A program made the position numbers and the translations under genes. Positions 53,188 to 63,509 of a DNA stretch of 64,000 bases are shown piece after piece. The stretch's first letter is position 1, and every line of letters starts with the position of its first letter. Origin of the DNA: Wenzhouxiangella sp. (GTDB lineage: Bacteria; Pseudomonadota; Gammaproteobacteria; Xanthomonadales; Wenzhouxiangellaceae); the NCBI GenBank assembly GCA_007134485.1, contig SLKT01000099.1, positions 18,889 to 82,888 on the forward strand. The letters run 5' to 3'. The notes beneath the pieces are model-generated. The model saw only the letters and a list, made by a program, of their open reading frames with translations. It did not search any database and was not told the origin of the DNA.

Positions 53188-53855
53188 TTCCGGTAGCGTG
53201 TCGGGTCTTCGATACCGGCCTCTTCAAATCCCTGCCGTCGCAGTCGACACGAGTCGCAACGACCGCAGGCCCTGCCGTGCTCATCGGCCTGGTAGCAGGA
53301 AACCGTCAGACCGTAATCGACCCCCAGGGCAATGCCTCGCCGAATGATTTCCGCCTTGCTCAGATGGATCAACGGCGTGTGGATCGAGAAACGTCCACCC
53401 TGATCACCAGCCCGGGTGGCGAGCCGGCACAAATCCTCGAAGGCCGCGATGAACTGTGGACGACAGTCGGGATAACCGGAGTAATCGACCGCATTGACAC
53501 CGATGAACAGATCCAGCGCATCAAGCGTCTCGGCATAGCCCAGGGCAAGGCTTAACATCAGGGTGTTGCGGGCCGGAACGTAGGTGATGGGAATGCCCTC
53601 GCCCGGTTCGACCGGCACCTCGATGTCATCGGTCAATGCCGAACCGCCGATGGCGCGCAGATCGACTCGGACGACCCGATGGGAACGCGCCCCAAGCGCC
53701 GAACTCAGGGTTTCAGCCGCACTCAGTTCGGCACGATGGCGTTGACCATAGTCGATGGCCAGCGTGTGGCATTCGAAGCCACCGTCCACGGCACTGGCCA
53801 GCGCCGTGGCTGAATCCAGCCCACCGGAAAGCAATACCACCGCCTTGTCCGTCAT
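53181..53855 (-). CDS. queC: 7-cyano-7-deazaguanine synthase
   Basis: 224 residues. ATP-dependent conversion of 7-carboxy-7-deazaguanine to preQ0, on the way to queuosine. Seen: [21 protein letters not shown] (PP-loop), [52 protein letters not shown], and the zinc-binding C-terminal cysteines in [25 protein letters not shown]. Lies 20 bases after fimV on the same strand. Confidence 0.95.
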   Translation of the reverse strand: MTDKAVVLLSGGLDSATALASAVDGGFECHTLAIDYGQRHRAELSAAETLSSALGARSHRVVRVDLRAIGGSALTDDIEVPVEPGEGIPITYVPARNTLMLSLALGYAETLDALDLFIGVNAVDYSGYPDCRPQFIAAFEDLCRLATRAGDQGGRFSIHTPLIHLSKAEIIRRGIALGVDYGLTVSCYQADEHGRACGRCDSCRLRRQGFEEAGIEDPTRYRNQ

Positions 53856-53875
53856 GCCAGGATGGTCCGGCCTGC

Positions 53876-56176
53876 TCAGCCCAGGCTGGCATCGAGTTTG
53901 CGAGCAGCCTCGGCCATTTTCGCCGATCCATCGCGAATGACTTCGGCCAGCAGATCACGGGCATATTGCTGATCGCCACCATCGGCGGTCAGGCGAGCCA
54001 GGTCGATCATGACTTCAGCCTCGTCATCGTTGAGTTTCGGCGCTTCCTCCGTCGTTTCGACCTGCTCGTGCGAATCGTCAATATCACCGGACTCACCGGC
54101 TGACATATCCGGGGCCTCAGCCAGGGGCGGCGCGATATCGGTACGTTCATCCTCCTGATCATCAACGATCAGACCGGAGGCCTTCAGATCCTTGGCCATG
54201 AGTTCGTCCAGATCGTCCATCCCCCGAACAGGTTCCTCGGACCGGGTGGCATCAGCGCCATCATCAATCGGCTCATCGTCCTGAACGACGGTTTCCTCAC
54301 CCTCACCGACGATGGTGTCGTCAAAGTCAAAGTTGGTCAGGTCGAATTCCGCCTCATCCGTTGAATCTTCGGATTCGCCTTCAGGCGCTTCGGTCTTTTC
54401 GGCTTCGATATCCTCGGACGAAGCCATGGAAAACTCGGCCAGGTCGAAATCCTCCTCGGCATCAACCAGCGACAACTCATCCGTCGACACCGATGCATCG
54501 CCGGATTCGGAATCACCCACGGGCATGTCCTTCGATTCTGCATGCGCTCGCCGGTCACCCTCATCCGATGGCGATTCATCGAGTTCCAACCAATCAAACT
54601 CCTGGTCATCGACACCAGCCTCATCTGCCGCCTGCCCCACAGGTTCATCGTCGGGCTCGGACAGCTCGAATACATCTTCAGCCTCATCATCTGCTTGATC
54701 TGCATCACTCTCCGGCAGGAGGGACGCAGGCGCCTGGAGATCCTCATCCAGTTCGGGAGCGGGGGCTTCAAGGTGCTCATCCCGCACGGTGTCGGCCTGT
54801 TCGGCCGGGTGTGATCCCTCCAGTACGGCTGTAGCTGCTTCGGGATCAGGACCGGGATCGGGGTCAGGGTCGGAATCGGAATCAGGATCGGATTCCATGA
54901 CCGATTGTTCCAAGCTCGCCCATGGCGAATCATCATCAACATCCGAACGCTTCGGATCGTCAATCTGCACGCTGCCGGTTTCATCCGACTCCGAGGCTGG
55001 CTTCTCATTGGTATCGATCGCCGCTCCAGTCATGGCGGCCGCGGCGGGTCCGGATGGTGGAGGCCGGGGCGGGTCATCATCATTCCTCGGCGCGCCCCCC
55101 GGCGGATCGTCATCTGGAGAGCCGTCGTCATCGGGCGGATCATATGCGGCCATCGCTGCCTGACGACGGCGATTGTAAATGCCCAGAATCAGCAGCACGA
55201 TCAGCAACAGGGCCAGACCCGCGCCAGCCCACAGCCACCAGGGAATCGGCGTTGCAGGTTCGGGACCGGGTGTTGTCGGCGGCGCGATTTCCTCGGTCCT
55301 TTCCTCTTCAGCCGGCGCTTCTTCCACAGGCGCTTCTTCAAACGGATCACCAACCGGCTCCTCGGAGGGTGTCTCCTCACGAGGCTCGAGTTGCGGGTCG
55401 GGTTCGAACAATGGGTCGATCTCTTCTTCCGGCGGATCCGGCAACACCTCCGGCTCCGGTTCGGTCGGATCGCGCTCCTCGACTGGATCGGTCACCGGAT
55501 CCGGCTCGGCCACATCGTCAATGATGTCGACTTCGGCCTCACGCTCAGGTTCCGGCTCGGGGACCACTTCGCGCGGTTCGGGGGCGGGCTCTGGCTCGAC
55601 CGGCGCCGGTTCGGGATCCGGCGCATCTTCGGCTGCAAGGAGATCTTCATCGTCTTCGGTCACAGGATCCGGCTCGGGGGCAACGTCCTCCGGCTCGACC
55701 ACCGCATCGGGCTCCTCGATTGACGGCGGCGGATCGGTGTCAGCGGTATCACGCAGCGCCATCCGTTCTTCGCGCGAAAGATCCGAGAACCACGCCATTT
55801 GTTCGTCCAGCCGGGTTTGCGCCTCATCTGCTGGCAGGGCCAGCGCCTCTTCCAGCGAGGGCATTTCGAGGATCGCCCCTTCCATGAGCAGATTGACGTT
55901 GCCGGCAATGAAGGCATCCGGATTCAGATCGACAATGGCCAACATGTACTGGGGAATGCTGACGCTGGTATCGGGGCGGTTTTCGTTGGCGATACTCCAC
56001 ATGGTCTGATCACCGGTCACCGGCCCGATCGTCGCAGGTGACTCCATCTCATCGCCCATTGCAAGTGCCGGAACGAACAGTCCCAGGGTGAACAACGCGC
56101 CCATGATCAGACCGAGAGGACTCCGGAATTGACCGACATGGCGATTCAAGGTAACCCGCGACGTGCAAAATCTCAT
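53876..56176 (-). CDS. fimV: FimV-like pole/type IV pilus assembly protein
   Basis: 766 residues from ATG 56176. Signal peptide region ([21 protein letters not shown]), then a LysM-like FimV core: [56 protein letters not shown] long Pro/Glu-rich segment (EPEPEPE type) leads to one membrane helix ([21 protein letters not shown]), then a strongly acidic cytoplasmic region ([17 protein letters not shown]) and the C-terminal FimV helical domain ([36 protein letters not shown]). In relatives FimV organises cell pole and type IV pili. No pilus genes are nearby. Confidence 0.85.
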   Translation of the reverse strand: MRFCTSRVTLNRHVGQFRSPLGLIMGALFTLGLFVPALAMGDEMESPATIGPVTGDQTMWSIANENRPDTSVSIPQYMLAIVDLNPDAFIAGNVNLLMEGAILEMPSLEEALALPADEAQTRLDEQMAWFSDLSREERMALRDTADTDPPPSIEEPDAVVEPEDVAPEPDPVTEDDEDLLAAEDAPDPEPAPVEPEPAPEPREVVPEPEPEREAEVDIIDDVAEPDPVTDPVEERDPTEPEPEVLPDPPEEEIDPLFEPDPQLEPREETPSEEPVGDPFEEAPVEEAPAEEERTEEIAPPTTPGPEPATPIPWWLWAGAGLALLLIVLLILGIYNRRRQAAMAAYDPPDDDGSPDDDPPGGAPRNDDDPPRPPPSGPAAAAMTGAAIDTNEKPASESDETGSVQIDDPKRSDVDDDSPWASLEQSVMESDPDSDSDPDPDPGPDPEAATAVLEGSHPAEQADTVRDEHLEAPAPELDEDLQAPASLLPESDADQADDEAEDVFELSEPDDEPVGQAADEAGVDDQEFDWLELDESPSDEGDRRAHAESKDMPVGDSESGDASVSTDELSLVDAEEDFDLAEFSMASSEDIEAEKTEAPEGESEDSTDEAEFDLTNFDFDDTIVGEGEETVVQDDEPIDDGADATRSEEPVRGMDDLDELMAKDLKASGLIVDDQEDERTDIAPPLAEAPDMSAGESGDIDDSHEQVETTEEAPKLNDDEAEVMIDLARLTADGGDQQYARDLLAEVIRDGSAKMAEAARKLDASLG

Positions 56177-56300
56177 TTCATCTTCCCCTGCGTGCTGAGG
56201 CAAAGCGCCAAGTCCCGGGTTTCGCCCCTACCGACCTCTCGGATTTCCCCGGCATTGTACCGTGACATTCACAAGGCACAAGAAATCGGAGCCATTCCGG

Positions 56301-57992
56301 TCACCAGTGATGAAATTCCACCGTGCGAGCGCCGCCATGAACCTCGTCGGTCACCTCGATGAAACGATCATCCTGCCAGGCAAAATATCGAGCCTCGGGC
56401 AATGAGCGAGGACCCTCCGGCGACTGCCGGTACCGATAGCGAACACCACCCCACATGCTGTCCTCCAGCGGCGTGCCGATTGAATCAACGGCGATTTTCG
56501 AAAGGCCGACCTCGGGCAACGGCTCGTCCTGGGGAGAAATGAACAGCCAGGGTGTTGTTTCCGTCATCACGTAACACTGCCAGGTTGGCTCATGGCTTGC
56601 CCGCGCCTTGACCGTCACATCCGAAAACATGCGAAACCAGGGATGGTCCTTCTGGGTGTCCAGCAGCACCACAACGCAAGGCTGATCTTCAGTGACGTTC
56701 CGGTCGAGGGTTTCGCCGCTGACCTGGTCGACGGTTTCGGCAGCCGCCACGGCCATGGGTCGTATCTCCTCGTCGGTCCATGCGGCAAATCGCTTGGCAA
56801 GATCGCGCTGCTCGATCGCCAGGGCCATGGTCGCGACCACCATGGCCAGCGAAACAGTCGTGACGTATCGAATACGCATCAGGGCGATCGCAAGGGCCGC
56901 GGCCAAGGCCGCCATCGGCAGGTAGTAGAAGCGGGCGAAGGTGACGGTTCCCAGGGTATCGGCCGAGAGCATCTCGCGGAAGTTCCAGGTCAAAGGCGCC
57001 TGGAACAGGATCGTGATTCCGGCAACGACCATGACCGCACCCAGCACATGAGCATGCCATGGACCTTGCTCGTCACGCAAGGAACCCTCGAGCCGGCGCG
57101 CCTTGATCCTGCCCGGTCGCCACCGGGCAAGCACGCCGATCATCGCCAGGGTCAGGACCACCAGGACTACCGACCAGGCGACCACGGACACTGCAGGAAT
57201 GGTCGGCTCGATCACGGCCGCGCGCGCCAGTTCGGGCATCGACTCGAACCAGGTCCTGACCCCCGAGGCCATGCGTCCGAGCAGATTGTTTCCACCGACC
57301 GCATAGGGCGAGGCCAGCATGAAATGGCGATAGAGAAAGGTCAGTGAAATGCTGAATCCGAGCACCGCAAAGACCGTCATCCGACGAGCCCAGGATATGC
57401 TTCGAGCCGCCAGCCCCAGACAGGCGATGGTGGTGGCCACAGGAAAAGCGATTTCCTTGCCCAGGCAGGCGGTGATCGACAACAGCGCTGCCAGCAGGAG
57501 CCACGGCCATCGCCCGGTCTGAAGAAAGCGGAGCACGGCGATGGCCAGACCCAGCAGAAAACCGACCGCCAGCAGATCGAAGCGATTGGACGGCCACAAG
57601 GTCGCCGCCACGGTAAACGGCAGCAGTGCAAAAGCCGCCACTCCCACCAGGCGCGCCATGGGCTTGACGCCGAGTTGGGCAAGCAGTGCATGCAACAACA
57701 GAATGTTGATCACATGCAGCCCCAGGTTGATCATCGAGTGACGGGCATAGTCCAGGCCGAACGCTTCGGTGGCCAGCCACCAGATCACGATTCCGATCGG
57801 GCGGAAATAGATCGGTTCGTAAAAGTGGCTCGACCAGAATGCGGCCAGTGGCGCTTCAATCAATCGCGACTGGGCGAGGAAGACGTAGTCATCAATGACG
57901 AAATCACCACTGCGCACCGGCCAGAATGAACCGATGAACACGGCGATCACCAGAAACGGCAACAAGCGTTGTATTGCCTGCAAGAACGTCAT
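56301..57992 (-). CDS. Multipass membrane protein, possible GT-C glycosyltransferase
   Basis: 563 residues, about ten membrane helices followed by a soluble C-terminal part of about 130 residues. An acidic pair in the first periplasmic loop (SGDFVIDDYVFLAQS) and the later loop (FYEPIYFRPIGIVIWW) fit the GT-C fold, which uses lipid-linked sugars. A C-terminal Trp/Tyr-rich domain ends the protein (WGGVRYRYRQSPEGPRSLPEARYF). It begins 49 bases after the DprE2-like gene on the same strand, so it may use the product of that pathway (inference). Not assigned to any precise family. Confidence 0.6.
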   Translation of the reverse strand: MTFLQAIQRLLPFLVIAVFIGSFWPVRSGDFVIDDYVFLAQSRLIEAPLAAFWSSHFYEPIYFRPIGIVIWWLATEAFGLDYARHSMINLGLHVINILLLHALLAQLGVKPMARLVGVAAFALLPFTVAATLWPSNRFDLLAVGFLLGLAIAVLRFLQTGRWPWLLLAALLSITACLGKEIAFPVATTIACLGLAARSISWARRMTVFAVLGFSISLTFLYRHFMLASPYAVGGNNLLGRMASGVRTWFESMPELARAAVIEPTIPAVSVVAWSVVLVVLTLAMIGVLARWRPGRIKARRLEGSLRDEQGPWHAHVLGAVMVVAGITILFQAPLTWNFREMLSADTLGTVTFARFYYLPMAALAAALAIALMRIRYVTTVSLAMVVATMALAIEQRDLAKRFAAWTDEEIRPMAVAAAETVDQVSGETLDRNVTEDQPCVVVLLDTQKDHPWFRMFSDVTVKARASHEPTWQCYVMTETTPWLFISPQDEPLPEVGLSKIAVDSIGTPLEDSMWGGVRYRYRQSPEGPRSLPEARYFAWQDDRFIEVTDEVHGGARTVEFHHW

Positions 57993-58041
57993 GAAACCAA
58001 AATACTGACCCAGACCCGAACAGGGGGAGAGAGACGGCTCG

Positions 58042-58782
58042 TTAGAGCTTCAACCTCTTGAACACTGACTCCGGCAAGAGGCCGATTACCCACATAATAA
58101 CCCGCCAGATGCGCTTGACGTAAATCGCATTGGTCCGGCTACCCGCAGCCGCCAGTATCGAGCGGGCGACATGCTCCGGATCGATGGTCAACAACGCCGG
58201 CAAACGCATGCCCTCGGTCATGCGCGTGCGAACGAAACCGGGCTTGACGGTGATCACGCTGACGCCGTGATCATGCATGCGCGCGCGCAGGCCCGAAAGG
58301 TAGGCCGAAAACCCCGCCTTGGCGGAGCCATAGATGTAATTGGATCGGCGTCCACGATCTCCGGCGACCGAACTGATCCCCACGAGAGCTCCGCTGCCGC
58401 GCTCGCGGCAAAGCTCGGCCAGTTGCTCCAGCATCAAGGCCGGAGCGATGTAGTTGGTTTGCATGACCCGCTCGGCCAGGTCGGGATCGGCCTGGGCGTC
58501 ATCCTGTGCCGGCATCAACCCGATCGCACACACCACCAGATCCGGCGTTCGCGGCAATTGCTCGAGCAGGCGGGCACGATGCGCACGATCAAGCACATCC
58601 ATCTCGACACCCTGGACGGCGACCGGATAGCGCTGTCCCAGGTCGGCCACTTCGACATCCAGACGTTGCCGATCACGAGCCGTAACGACCAAATCGTGGC
58701 CGGCCGCGGCACAGGCGCGCGCAACGGCTCGGCCGATATCCGAGGTCACCGCCAGAATCAGCGCCAGGGGTTTGTCACTCAT
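58042..58782 (-). CDS. DprE2-like short-chain dehydrogenase
   Basis: 246 residues. SDR fold: LILAVTSDIGRAVARACAAAGHDLVVTARD (nucleotide loop in the TSDIGRA variant), DVLDRAHRARLLEQL, the NY segment VMQTNYIAPALML, Ser-Tyr-Lys triad in VGISSVAGDRGRRSNYIYGSAKAGFSAYLSGLRARM, and a C-terminal hydrophobic tail (VIMWVIGLLPESVF) as in mycobacterial DprE2 (Rv3791). That enzyme reduces decaprenylphospho-2-ketoribose to the arabinose form. Coupled by ATGA to the DprE1-like gene. Confidence 0.85.
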   Translation of the reverse strand: MSDKPLALILAVTSDIGRAVARACAAAGHDLVVTARDRQRLDVEVADLGQRYPVAVQGVEMDVLDRAHRARLLEQLPRTPDLVVCAIGLMPAQDDAQADPDLAERVMQTNYIAPALMLEQLAELCRERGSGALVGISSVAGDRGRRSNYIYGSAKAGFSAYLSGLRARMHDHGVSVITVKPGFVRTRMTEGMRLPALLTIDPEHVARSILAAAGSRTNAIYVKRIWRVIMWVIGLLPESVFKRLKL

Positions 58783-60137
58783 GTCAGCTCCAGTCGCCTG
58801 GACAGGGCGGATTGAAAACGCTCAGCATGATAGGCCGCCCGGACCTGTGCGAAAGCAGGCAACTCCGGGTAACCCGACTGCACGGTCAGGGCGTCGCTGG
58901 CGGCATCCTTGGCCAGGTAAATGCGCCCCTGGTGCGCACGCACGATGGCATCGAGCTCCCGTGAAAGCCTGAGCGTTTCAGTGTTGACCGGAAAATCCAG
59001 CGCCAGGGTGTATCCGGGCATGGGGAACGACAACGGTCCGGCTCCGGGACCAAACTTCTTGAGCACCGCCAGCATGGAGCCTTGCCCGGCCCGGCTGGTG
59101 CGCGACAGGATTTCACCCAGACCTTCACGACTGGCTTCGGGGGGCAATACGCACTGGTGTTGTATCAAGCCGCGGCGACCGTACAATCGATTCCAGTCAG
59201 CCAGACCATCAAGCGGAAAATAATAGTCGCGATAAGGCAGCGTGCGAGTCGCCCCACCCATCCGATGTCGACCGTAGTAGAGACGATTGAACGCCGATAC
59301 ACTCCAGCGGTTCAGCAATCCGCCCGGCGTCCAGGGGGGAATGGACCAACTTCTCGAACGTGCAGGAATCTGATGCGGTCGGGCCTGGTACCTTTTCGGC
59401 AACTGAGCGGTTTGGGCGACCTGACCGCAGAACAGCAGGGATCGTCCACGTGCCTTGCCAGCGGCCAGGCAATCCAGCCAGGCTACACTCAACGGTTGAT
59501 CGGCACTGGCCTCGAAAAGCGCCATGACCTCGTCAAGGTTGCCGGCCGGCTGGGTGGTCTGACGAACCCAGGCCGATTCGATCGGCGCCAGGCGCACAGT
59601 CAGTTCTAGAATGATCCCGGTCAACCCCATGCCACCCAAGGTGGCTGAAAACAATTCCGGATGCTCTTGCCTGGAACAATCGATCACCTGCCCGTTGCCG
59701 AGCAGCATTTTCATGGAGTGAACATGCCGACCGAAGGCACCGTCGATGTGATGATTCTTGCCGTGCACATCGGCTGCGGCCATGCCACCCAGGCTGACCT
59801 GCGCAGTGCCGGGCACCACCGGCACGAACCAGCCTTGCGGAACCAGCAATTCAAGCAGATCATCGAGCAGCACACCAGCCTCGCAGGTCATCAAACCGGC
59901 CTCGCGATCAAAGCCGCGGATGCGATTGAGGTAGCGGGTGGCCACGGCCAGGTCGGGACTGAGCGCGGCATCGCCATAGGACCGGCCGTTGCCGCGCGCG
60001 ATCAGTGAATGAGTTCGATCGAGCAGGCCCGGAAGCTCGTCGATGTAGCGCGGGTGAGCCAACGCACATTCAATGCGGGGATAGTTGCCCCAGCCGGCCA
60101 GGCTCACTTGCTGAAACGACGCTGGATCAAGCTTCAT
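58779..60137 (-). CDS. DprE1-like FAD oxidoreductase
   Basis: 452 residues. VAO-type FAD domain: ARGNGRSYGDAALSP, PGTAQVSLGGMAAADVHGKNHHIDGAFGRHVHSMKMLLGNG, LFSATLGGMGLTGIILELTVRL, followed by substrate-domain features shared with mycobacterial DprE1 (Rv3790): FNRLYYGRHRMG, RDYYFPLDGLADWNRLYGRRGLIQHQCVLP. DprE1 oxidises the 2-OH of decaprenylphosphoribose. Start coupled to the UbiA-HAD gene (60134-60137), and its stop to the DprE2-like gene. The active-site residue for covalent benzothiazinone binding in DprE1 (Cys387) was not positioned. Confidence 0.85.
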   Translation of the reverse strand: MKLDPASFQQVSLAGWGNYPRIECALAHPRYIDELPGLLDRTHSLIARGNGRSYGDAALSPDLAVATRYLNRIRGFDREAGLMTCEAGVLLDDLLELLVPQGWFVPVVPGTAQVSLGGMAAADVHGKNHHIDGAFGRHVHSMKMLLGNGQVIDCSRQEHPELFSATLGGMGLTGIILELTVRLAPIESAWVRQTTQPAGNLDEVMALFEASADQPLSVAWLDCLAAGKARGRSLLFCGQVAQTAQLPKRYQARPHQIPARSRSWSIPPWTPGGLLNRWSVSAFNRLYYGRHRMGGATRTLPYRDYYFPLDGLADWNRLYGRRGLIQHQCVLPPEASREGLGEILSRTSRAGQGSMLAVLKKFGPGAGPLSFPMPGYTLALDFPVNTETLRLSRELDAIVRAHQGRIYLAKDAASDALTVQSGYPELPAFAQVRAAYHAERFQSALSRRLELT

Positions 60138-61615
60138 GTCGCCAGCAGAAACAGCCCAGCCCCGGCGACCGCGACCACCAGGCTGACCGGGTCCTTGAGA
60201 ACAAAAACCAGCGGATCATCCAGCAATTTGCCGCGATGGCCCAGCATCAGCATGCGGGCAATCCAGAACAGGAACAGCCCGGCCAGGGGCCACAACCACA
60301 GCGGTTGATCATAGAGCGCGACCACCTGGTCGCTGCTGATGTAGAGGGCCAGCACGACAACAGCGCTGAATCCGGACGCGGTCGCCAGCATCGACAACAT
60401 CGGCAGATCGTCCAGGTGATAACCGCGGCCGCTCGGACGACTGCGACCCGCAACCCGGGCATCAGCCAGTTCGGACTGGCGCTTGGTCAACGCAAGGCAC
60501 AGGAAGACGAACCCGGAAAATGCCAGCAGCCATTCCGAAGGCAGGATGGAGGTCGCCAGCGCACCGGCCATGACACGGCTGGTATACAGCAGCGCAAGGA
60601 CAAACACATCGACCAGCATCAGGCGCTTGAGCACCACCGAGTACGATGAGGTCACGATCAGGTACGCCAGTAAAAGTGCAGCCAGTGGCGCTGAAACCCA
60701 TAGCGCGACTCCCAGGCCAATCATCAACAACACAGGGGCCATGACCAGGGCATAGGGAATGGACAATGCGCCACTGGCCAATTCTCGCCGACACTTGCGC
60801 GCATGAGCACGATCATGCGGCAGGTCGACAAGATCGTTGAGCAGGTAAACGGCCGACGCTACAAGACAGAAGGCCGCGAAGGCCAGCACACCCGCCAGCC
60901 ATTGGCCGGGGTCCAGCGAATGGGCCGCCAGCAGCGGCACGAACACCAGCAGGTTTTTCAGCCACTGCTGGGGTCGCAAGGCGGTCAGCCAGGCCCAGGG
61001 CCGTGATGGGTCGGTACCGATGACCTCGGCCTGGTCATGTTCAGCTTCCAGCCGCTTGCGAAGTCGTCTCCGACCGGCAACGATCAGCGCCGTACGGGCC
61101 CGGGACCAGACCGCCAGGTCGGGATGCGCATCACCCAGGTAATCATAGCCGCGCGCTCCGAATTGCTCGACCAGCGCCTCTGCCTTGGCCGAACCGCGCA
61201 GGTTGATCTGGCCATCCGAGGCGAAAACCCCCTCGAAAGGACCCCATCGCGCTGCCACCGGCTCAACCATCTCTTGATCAGAGGCCGTGGCCAGGCAGAC
61301 CGGACGGCCCTGTTCACGGGCCAGATGGATGTGCTCGATCACGTTTTCATTGACCGGCAGGTGGTCAGCATCCAGCTCGACCTGCTCGGCCAGTTTCCGC
61401 TTGAATGCGGCCTTGCCGCCGAACAACCAGCCAAGCATCGGGAAGATCATCCATGGCCGCCGGCCCAGCAACCGGACCAGGCTTTCATGCAACAGATCGG
61501 TGCGCAGCAGGGTGCCGTCCACATCAACCACCAGCGGCAGCGTGGTCGGATCGGTCGGACGCTGCTCCACGGTCATATTGGGGACCGCCGAGTCCCGATG
61601 AAATACCTCAGGCAT
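60134..61615 (-). CDS. HAD phosphatase-UbiA prenyltransferase fusion (DPPR synthase-like)
   Basis: 493 residues (ATG 61576 is an alternative start). The N-terminal half is a HAD hydrolase: LVVDVDGTLLRTDLL, CLATASDQEMV and DYLGDAHPDLAVW. The C-terminal half is UbiA: LRPQQWLKNLLVFVPLLAA, first Asp motif VYLLNDLVDLPHDRAHARKCRRELASG, about nine helices, and ALTKRQSELADA. In mycobacteria DPPR synthase (Rv3806c, UbiA fold) transfers PRPP to decaprenyl phosphate and a separate phosphatase removes the 5-phosphate; here both steps may be in one chain. Leads the operon to the DprE1/DprE2-like genes. Confidence 0.85.
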   Translation of the reverse strand: MPEVFHRDSAVPNMTVEQRPTDPTTLPLVVDVDGTLLRTDLLHESLVRLLGRRPWMIFPMLGWLFGGKAAFKRKLAEQVELDADHLPVNENVIEHIHLAREQGRPVCLATASDQEMVEPVAARWGPFEGVFASDGQINLRGSAKAEALVEQFGARGYDYLGDAHPDLAVWSRARTALIVAGRRRLRKRLEAEHDQAEVIGTDPSRPWAWLTALRPQQWLKNLLVFVPLLAAHSLDPGQWLAGVLAFAAFCLVASAVYLLNDLVDLPHDRAHARKCRRELASGALSIPYALVMAPVLLMIGLGVALWVSAPLAALLLAYLIVTSSYSVVLKRLMLVDVFVLALLYTSRVMAGALATSILPSEWLLAFSGFVFLCLALTKRQSELADARVAGRSRPSGRGYHLDDLPMLSMLATASGFSAVVVLALYISSDQVVALYDQPLWLWPLAGLFLFWIARMLMLGHRGKLLDDPLVFVLKDPVSLVVAVAGAGLFLLAT

Positions 61616-61805
61616 GGTGTGCCTGACAAGACTGGGGCGATGTCCGGCATGGCGATGAAATCATTCAAGGAATCAACGATCGCCAAGCATAACCGATCAA
61701 TCATCGACGATGCCGGTGCTCTGCAGTGGTACCCTTTGCAAACGCTTCGGTGCGGGGGTGGGGCCGCAAGCAATTGAAACCACACCAGCACCGAGGAACA
61801 CACCG

Positions 61806-63509
61806 TTGACTCATCGTTTTCAGACCCCTCTGACCATCCTGCCGGCCCTGTGTCTGGGATTGTTTTCCATCGCCCATGCCGAGTCTTCAACGCCTTCAGG
61901 CTGCACGGACCTGAGCGGGATCGCGGAAACCCCGATGGTCGACTTCGAGACCGATATCCAGCCGCTGTTCGATACCTGTGTCAACTGTCACGGCGCCGGT
62001 GGTGCAGAGGGTCTGGATCTGAGGCAGGGTGAATCGTATGACAATCTGGTCAAAGTGGTCTCCACCACCAATGATCCCCTTATGCGGGCCGAACCTTTCA
62101 ATGCCGATGAAAGCGTGCTGTTACTGGCCGTCAACTGCGAACAGCCCGGTGGGCCTAGCTTTCAGATGCCGGGAATCGAGAATCTGAATGATCGCGCCCT
62201 GGTCCGTGACTGGATCAACCAGGGGGCCTGGCCCGAACCAACCGAGCCGACCATTCCCGATGATGTCGAGTTGACTGAAGTTGTTCCTCCCGACACCTTT
62301 CACCTCGCGCTGGGACTGGTGCATGCCGGAGACGGTTCCGGCCGGCTGTTCGTGGTTCGCCAGAGCGGTGAGATCGAGGTCGTCGAGGAAAACGGCGCAA
62401 GGTCCACCTTCATGGACATTTCCGATCGCCTGACCTCGGGCGGTGAACGCGGTTTGCTTGGCCTGGCCTTTCACCCGGACTTTGCCGACAACGATCGGTT
62501 TTTTGTCAATTATTCGGCCGGCAATGACCACCCATCCGGCGCCTCGCAGGGTGACACGGTAATTTCCGAGTTCACCGTCGATGACAACGGCAATGTCAAC
62601 CCCGACAGCGAGCGGGTGCTGATGACCATCGTGCAGGATTTCGGCAATCACAACGGCGGTAACATCAAGTTCGGCCCGGATGGCTACCTGTATATCGGCA
62701 TGGGCGATGGCGGCAGCGGCGGTGATCCCTGCAACCGCGCCCAGACGCTGGATCCGGATGACATTCTGACCGGTGGAAGTTGTGTGGATCATCCCAGCGC
62801 CGCCCTGCTTGGCAAGATGCTGCGCATCGATGTCGACAACACCACGCCGGCCGGCAACAACAACCTGTGCGCGACCGATTCCGACGGCTCGGCCGAGTAC
62901 GCCATTCCAGCCGACAATCCGTTTCTGCCCCCGCTCATTTTTTCTGATCGCTTCGAAGCAAGGGAGTTCGAGCGCCTTGGGGGTCCGTGCGCTGAAATCT
63001 GGAGCTATGGTCTGCGCAATCCATGGCGCTGGAGTTTCGATCGTGATACCGGCGATTTGTGGATTGCCGACGTCGGACAGGCGCACTGGGAAGAAGTCAA
63101 TCTCGAGCCGGCCGATCATGGCGGCGGGGCTGATTATGGCTGGAAGCTGTGCGAGGCCAGTTTCACCTATCCGGCGCAGACTCCACCGGAACAATGCAGC
63201 CACGATCACCTTTTCCCGGTACTGGAGTACCCGATCAATAACCAGCCAGAGTGTGCGGTCACGGGTGGCTACCGCTACCGTGGACCGGTTTCCAGCCTCC
63301 AGGGGTTGTACATCTATGGTGATTACTGCTCGGGCAAGATCTGGCTCGGCTTCCAGGTAGGTCCGAATTCATTCGAGGAACTGGAGTTCGATCATGGCCA
63401 AGATTTCAGCGATCTGCGCTCGTTCGGCGAGGACGAGGATGGTCATGTTTACGTCGTCAACGATGGCGGAATCTGGCGCTTTGACGATATTAACCCGGCA
63501 GGTATGTAG
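61806..63509 (+). CDS. Exported cytochrome c-PQQ sugar dehydrogenase-like protein
   Basis: 567 residues from TTG 61806, supported by GAGGA eight bases upstream and a following signal peptide (TPLTILPALCLGLFSIAHA). A single haem c motif C58-V-N-C-H62 is in the N-terminal domain (IQPLFDTCVNCHGAGG). The rest is a six-bladed glucose/sorbosone dehydrogenase-type propeller: VEENGARSTFMDISDRLTSGGERGLLGLAFHPDF, NHNGGNIKFGPDGYLYIGMGDGG, EIWSYGLRNPWRWSFDRDTGDLWIADVGQ, HLFPVLEYP...VTGGYRYRGP. An IFSDRFE motif is inserted at residues 378-384 between blades. The last residues (INPAGM) and stop are supplied by the left end of the element at 63488. Confidence 0.85.
   Translation: MTHRFQTPLTILPALCLGLFSIAHAESSTPSGCTDLSGIAETPMVDFETDIQPLFDTCVNCHGAGGAEGLDLRQGESYDNLVKVVSTTNDPLMRAEPFNADESVLLLAVNCEQPGGPSFQMPGIENLNDRALVRDWINQGAWPEPTEPTIPDDVELTEVVPPDTFHLALGLVHAGDGSGRLFVVRQSGEIEVVEENGARSTFMDISDRLTSGGERGLLGLAFHPDFADNDRFFVNYSAGNDHPSGASQGDTVISEFTVDDNGNVNPDSERVLMTIVQDFGNHNGGNIKFGPDGYLYIGMGDGGSGGDPCNRAQTLDPDDILTGGSCVDHPSAALLGKMLRIDVDNTTPAGNNNLCATDSDGSAEYAIPADNPFLPPLIFSDRFEAREFERLGGPCAEIWSYGLRNPWRWSFDRDTGDLWIADVGQAHWEEVNLEPADHGGGADYGWKLCEASFTYPAQTPPEQCSHDHLFPVLEYPINNQPECAVTGGYRYRGPVSSLQGLYIYGDYCSGKIWLGFQVGPNSFEELEFDHGQDFSDLRSFGEDEDGHVYVVNDGGIWRFDDINPAGM

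Noticed and set aside
55179..56009. Ser/Gly-repeat open frame opposite fimV
   Set aside because: Shadow of the acidic Pro/Glu/Asp-rich region on the other strand.
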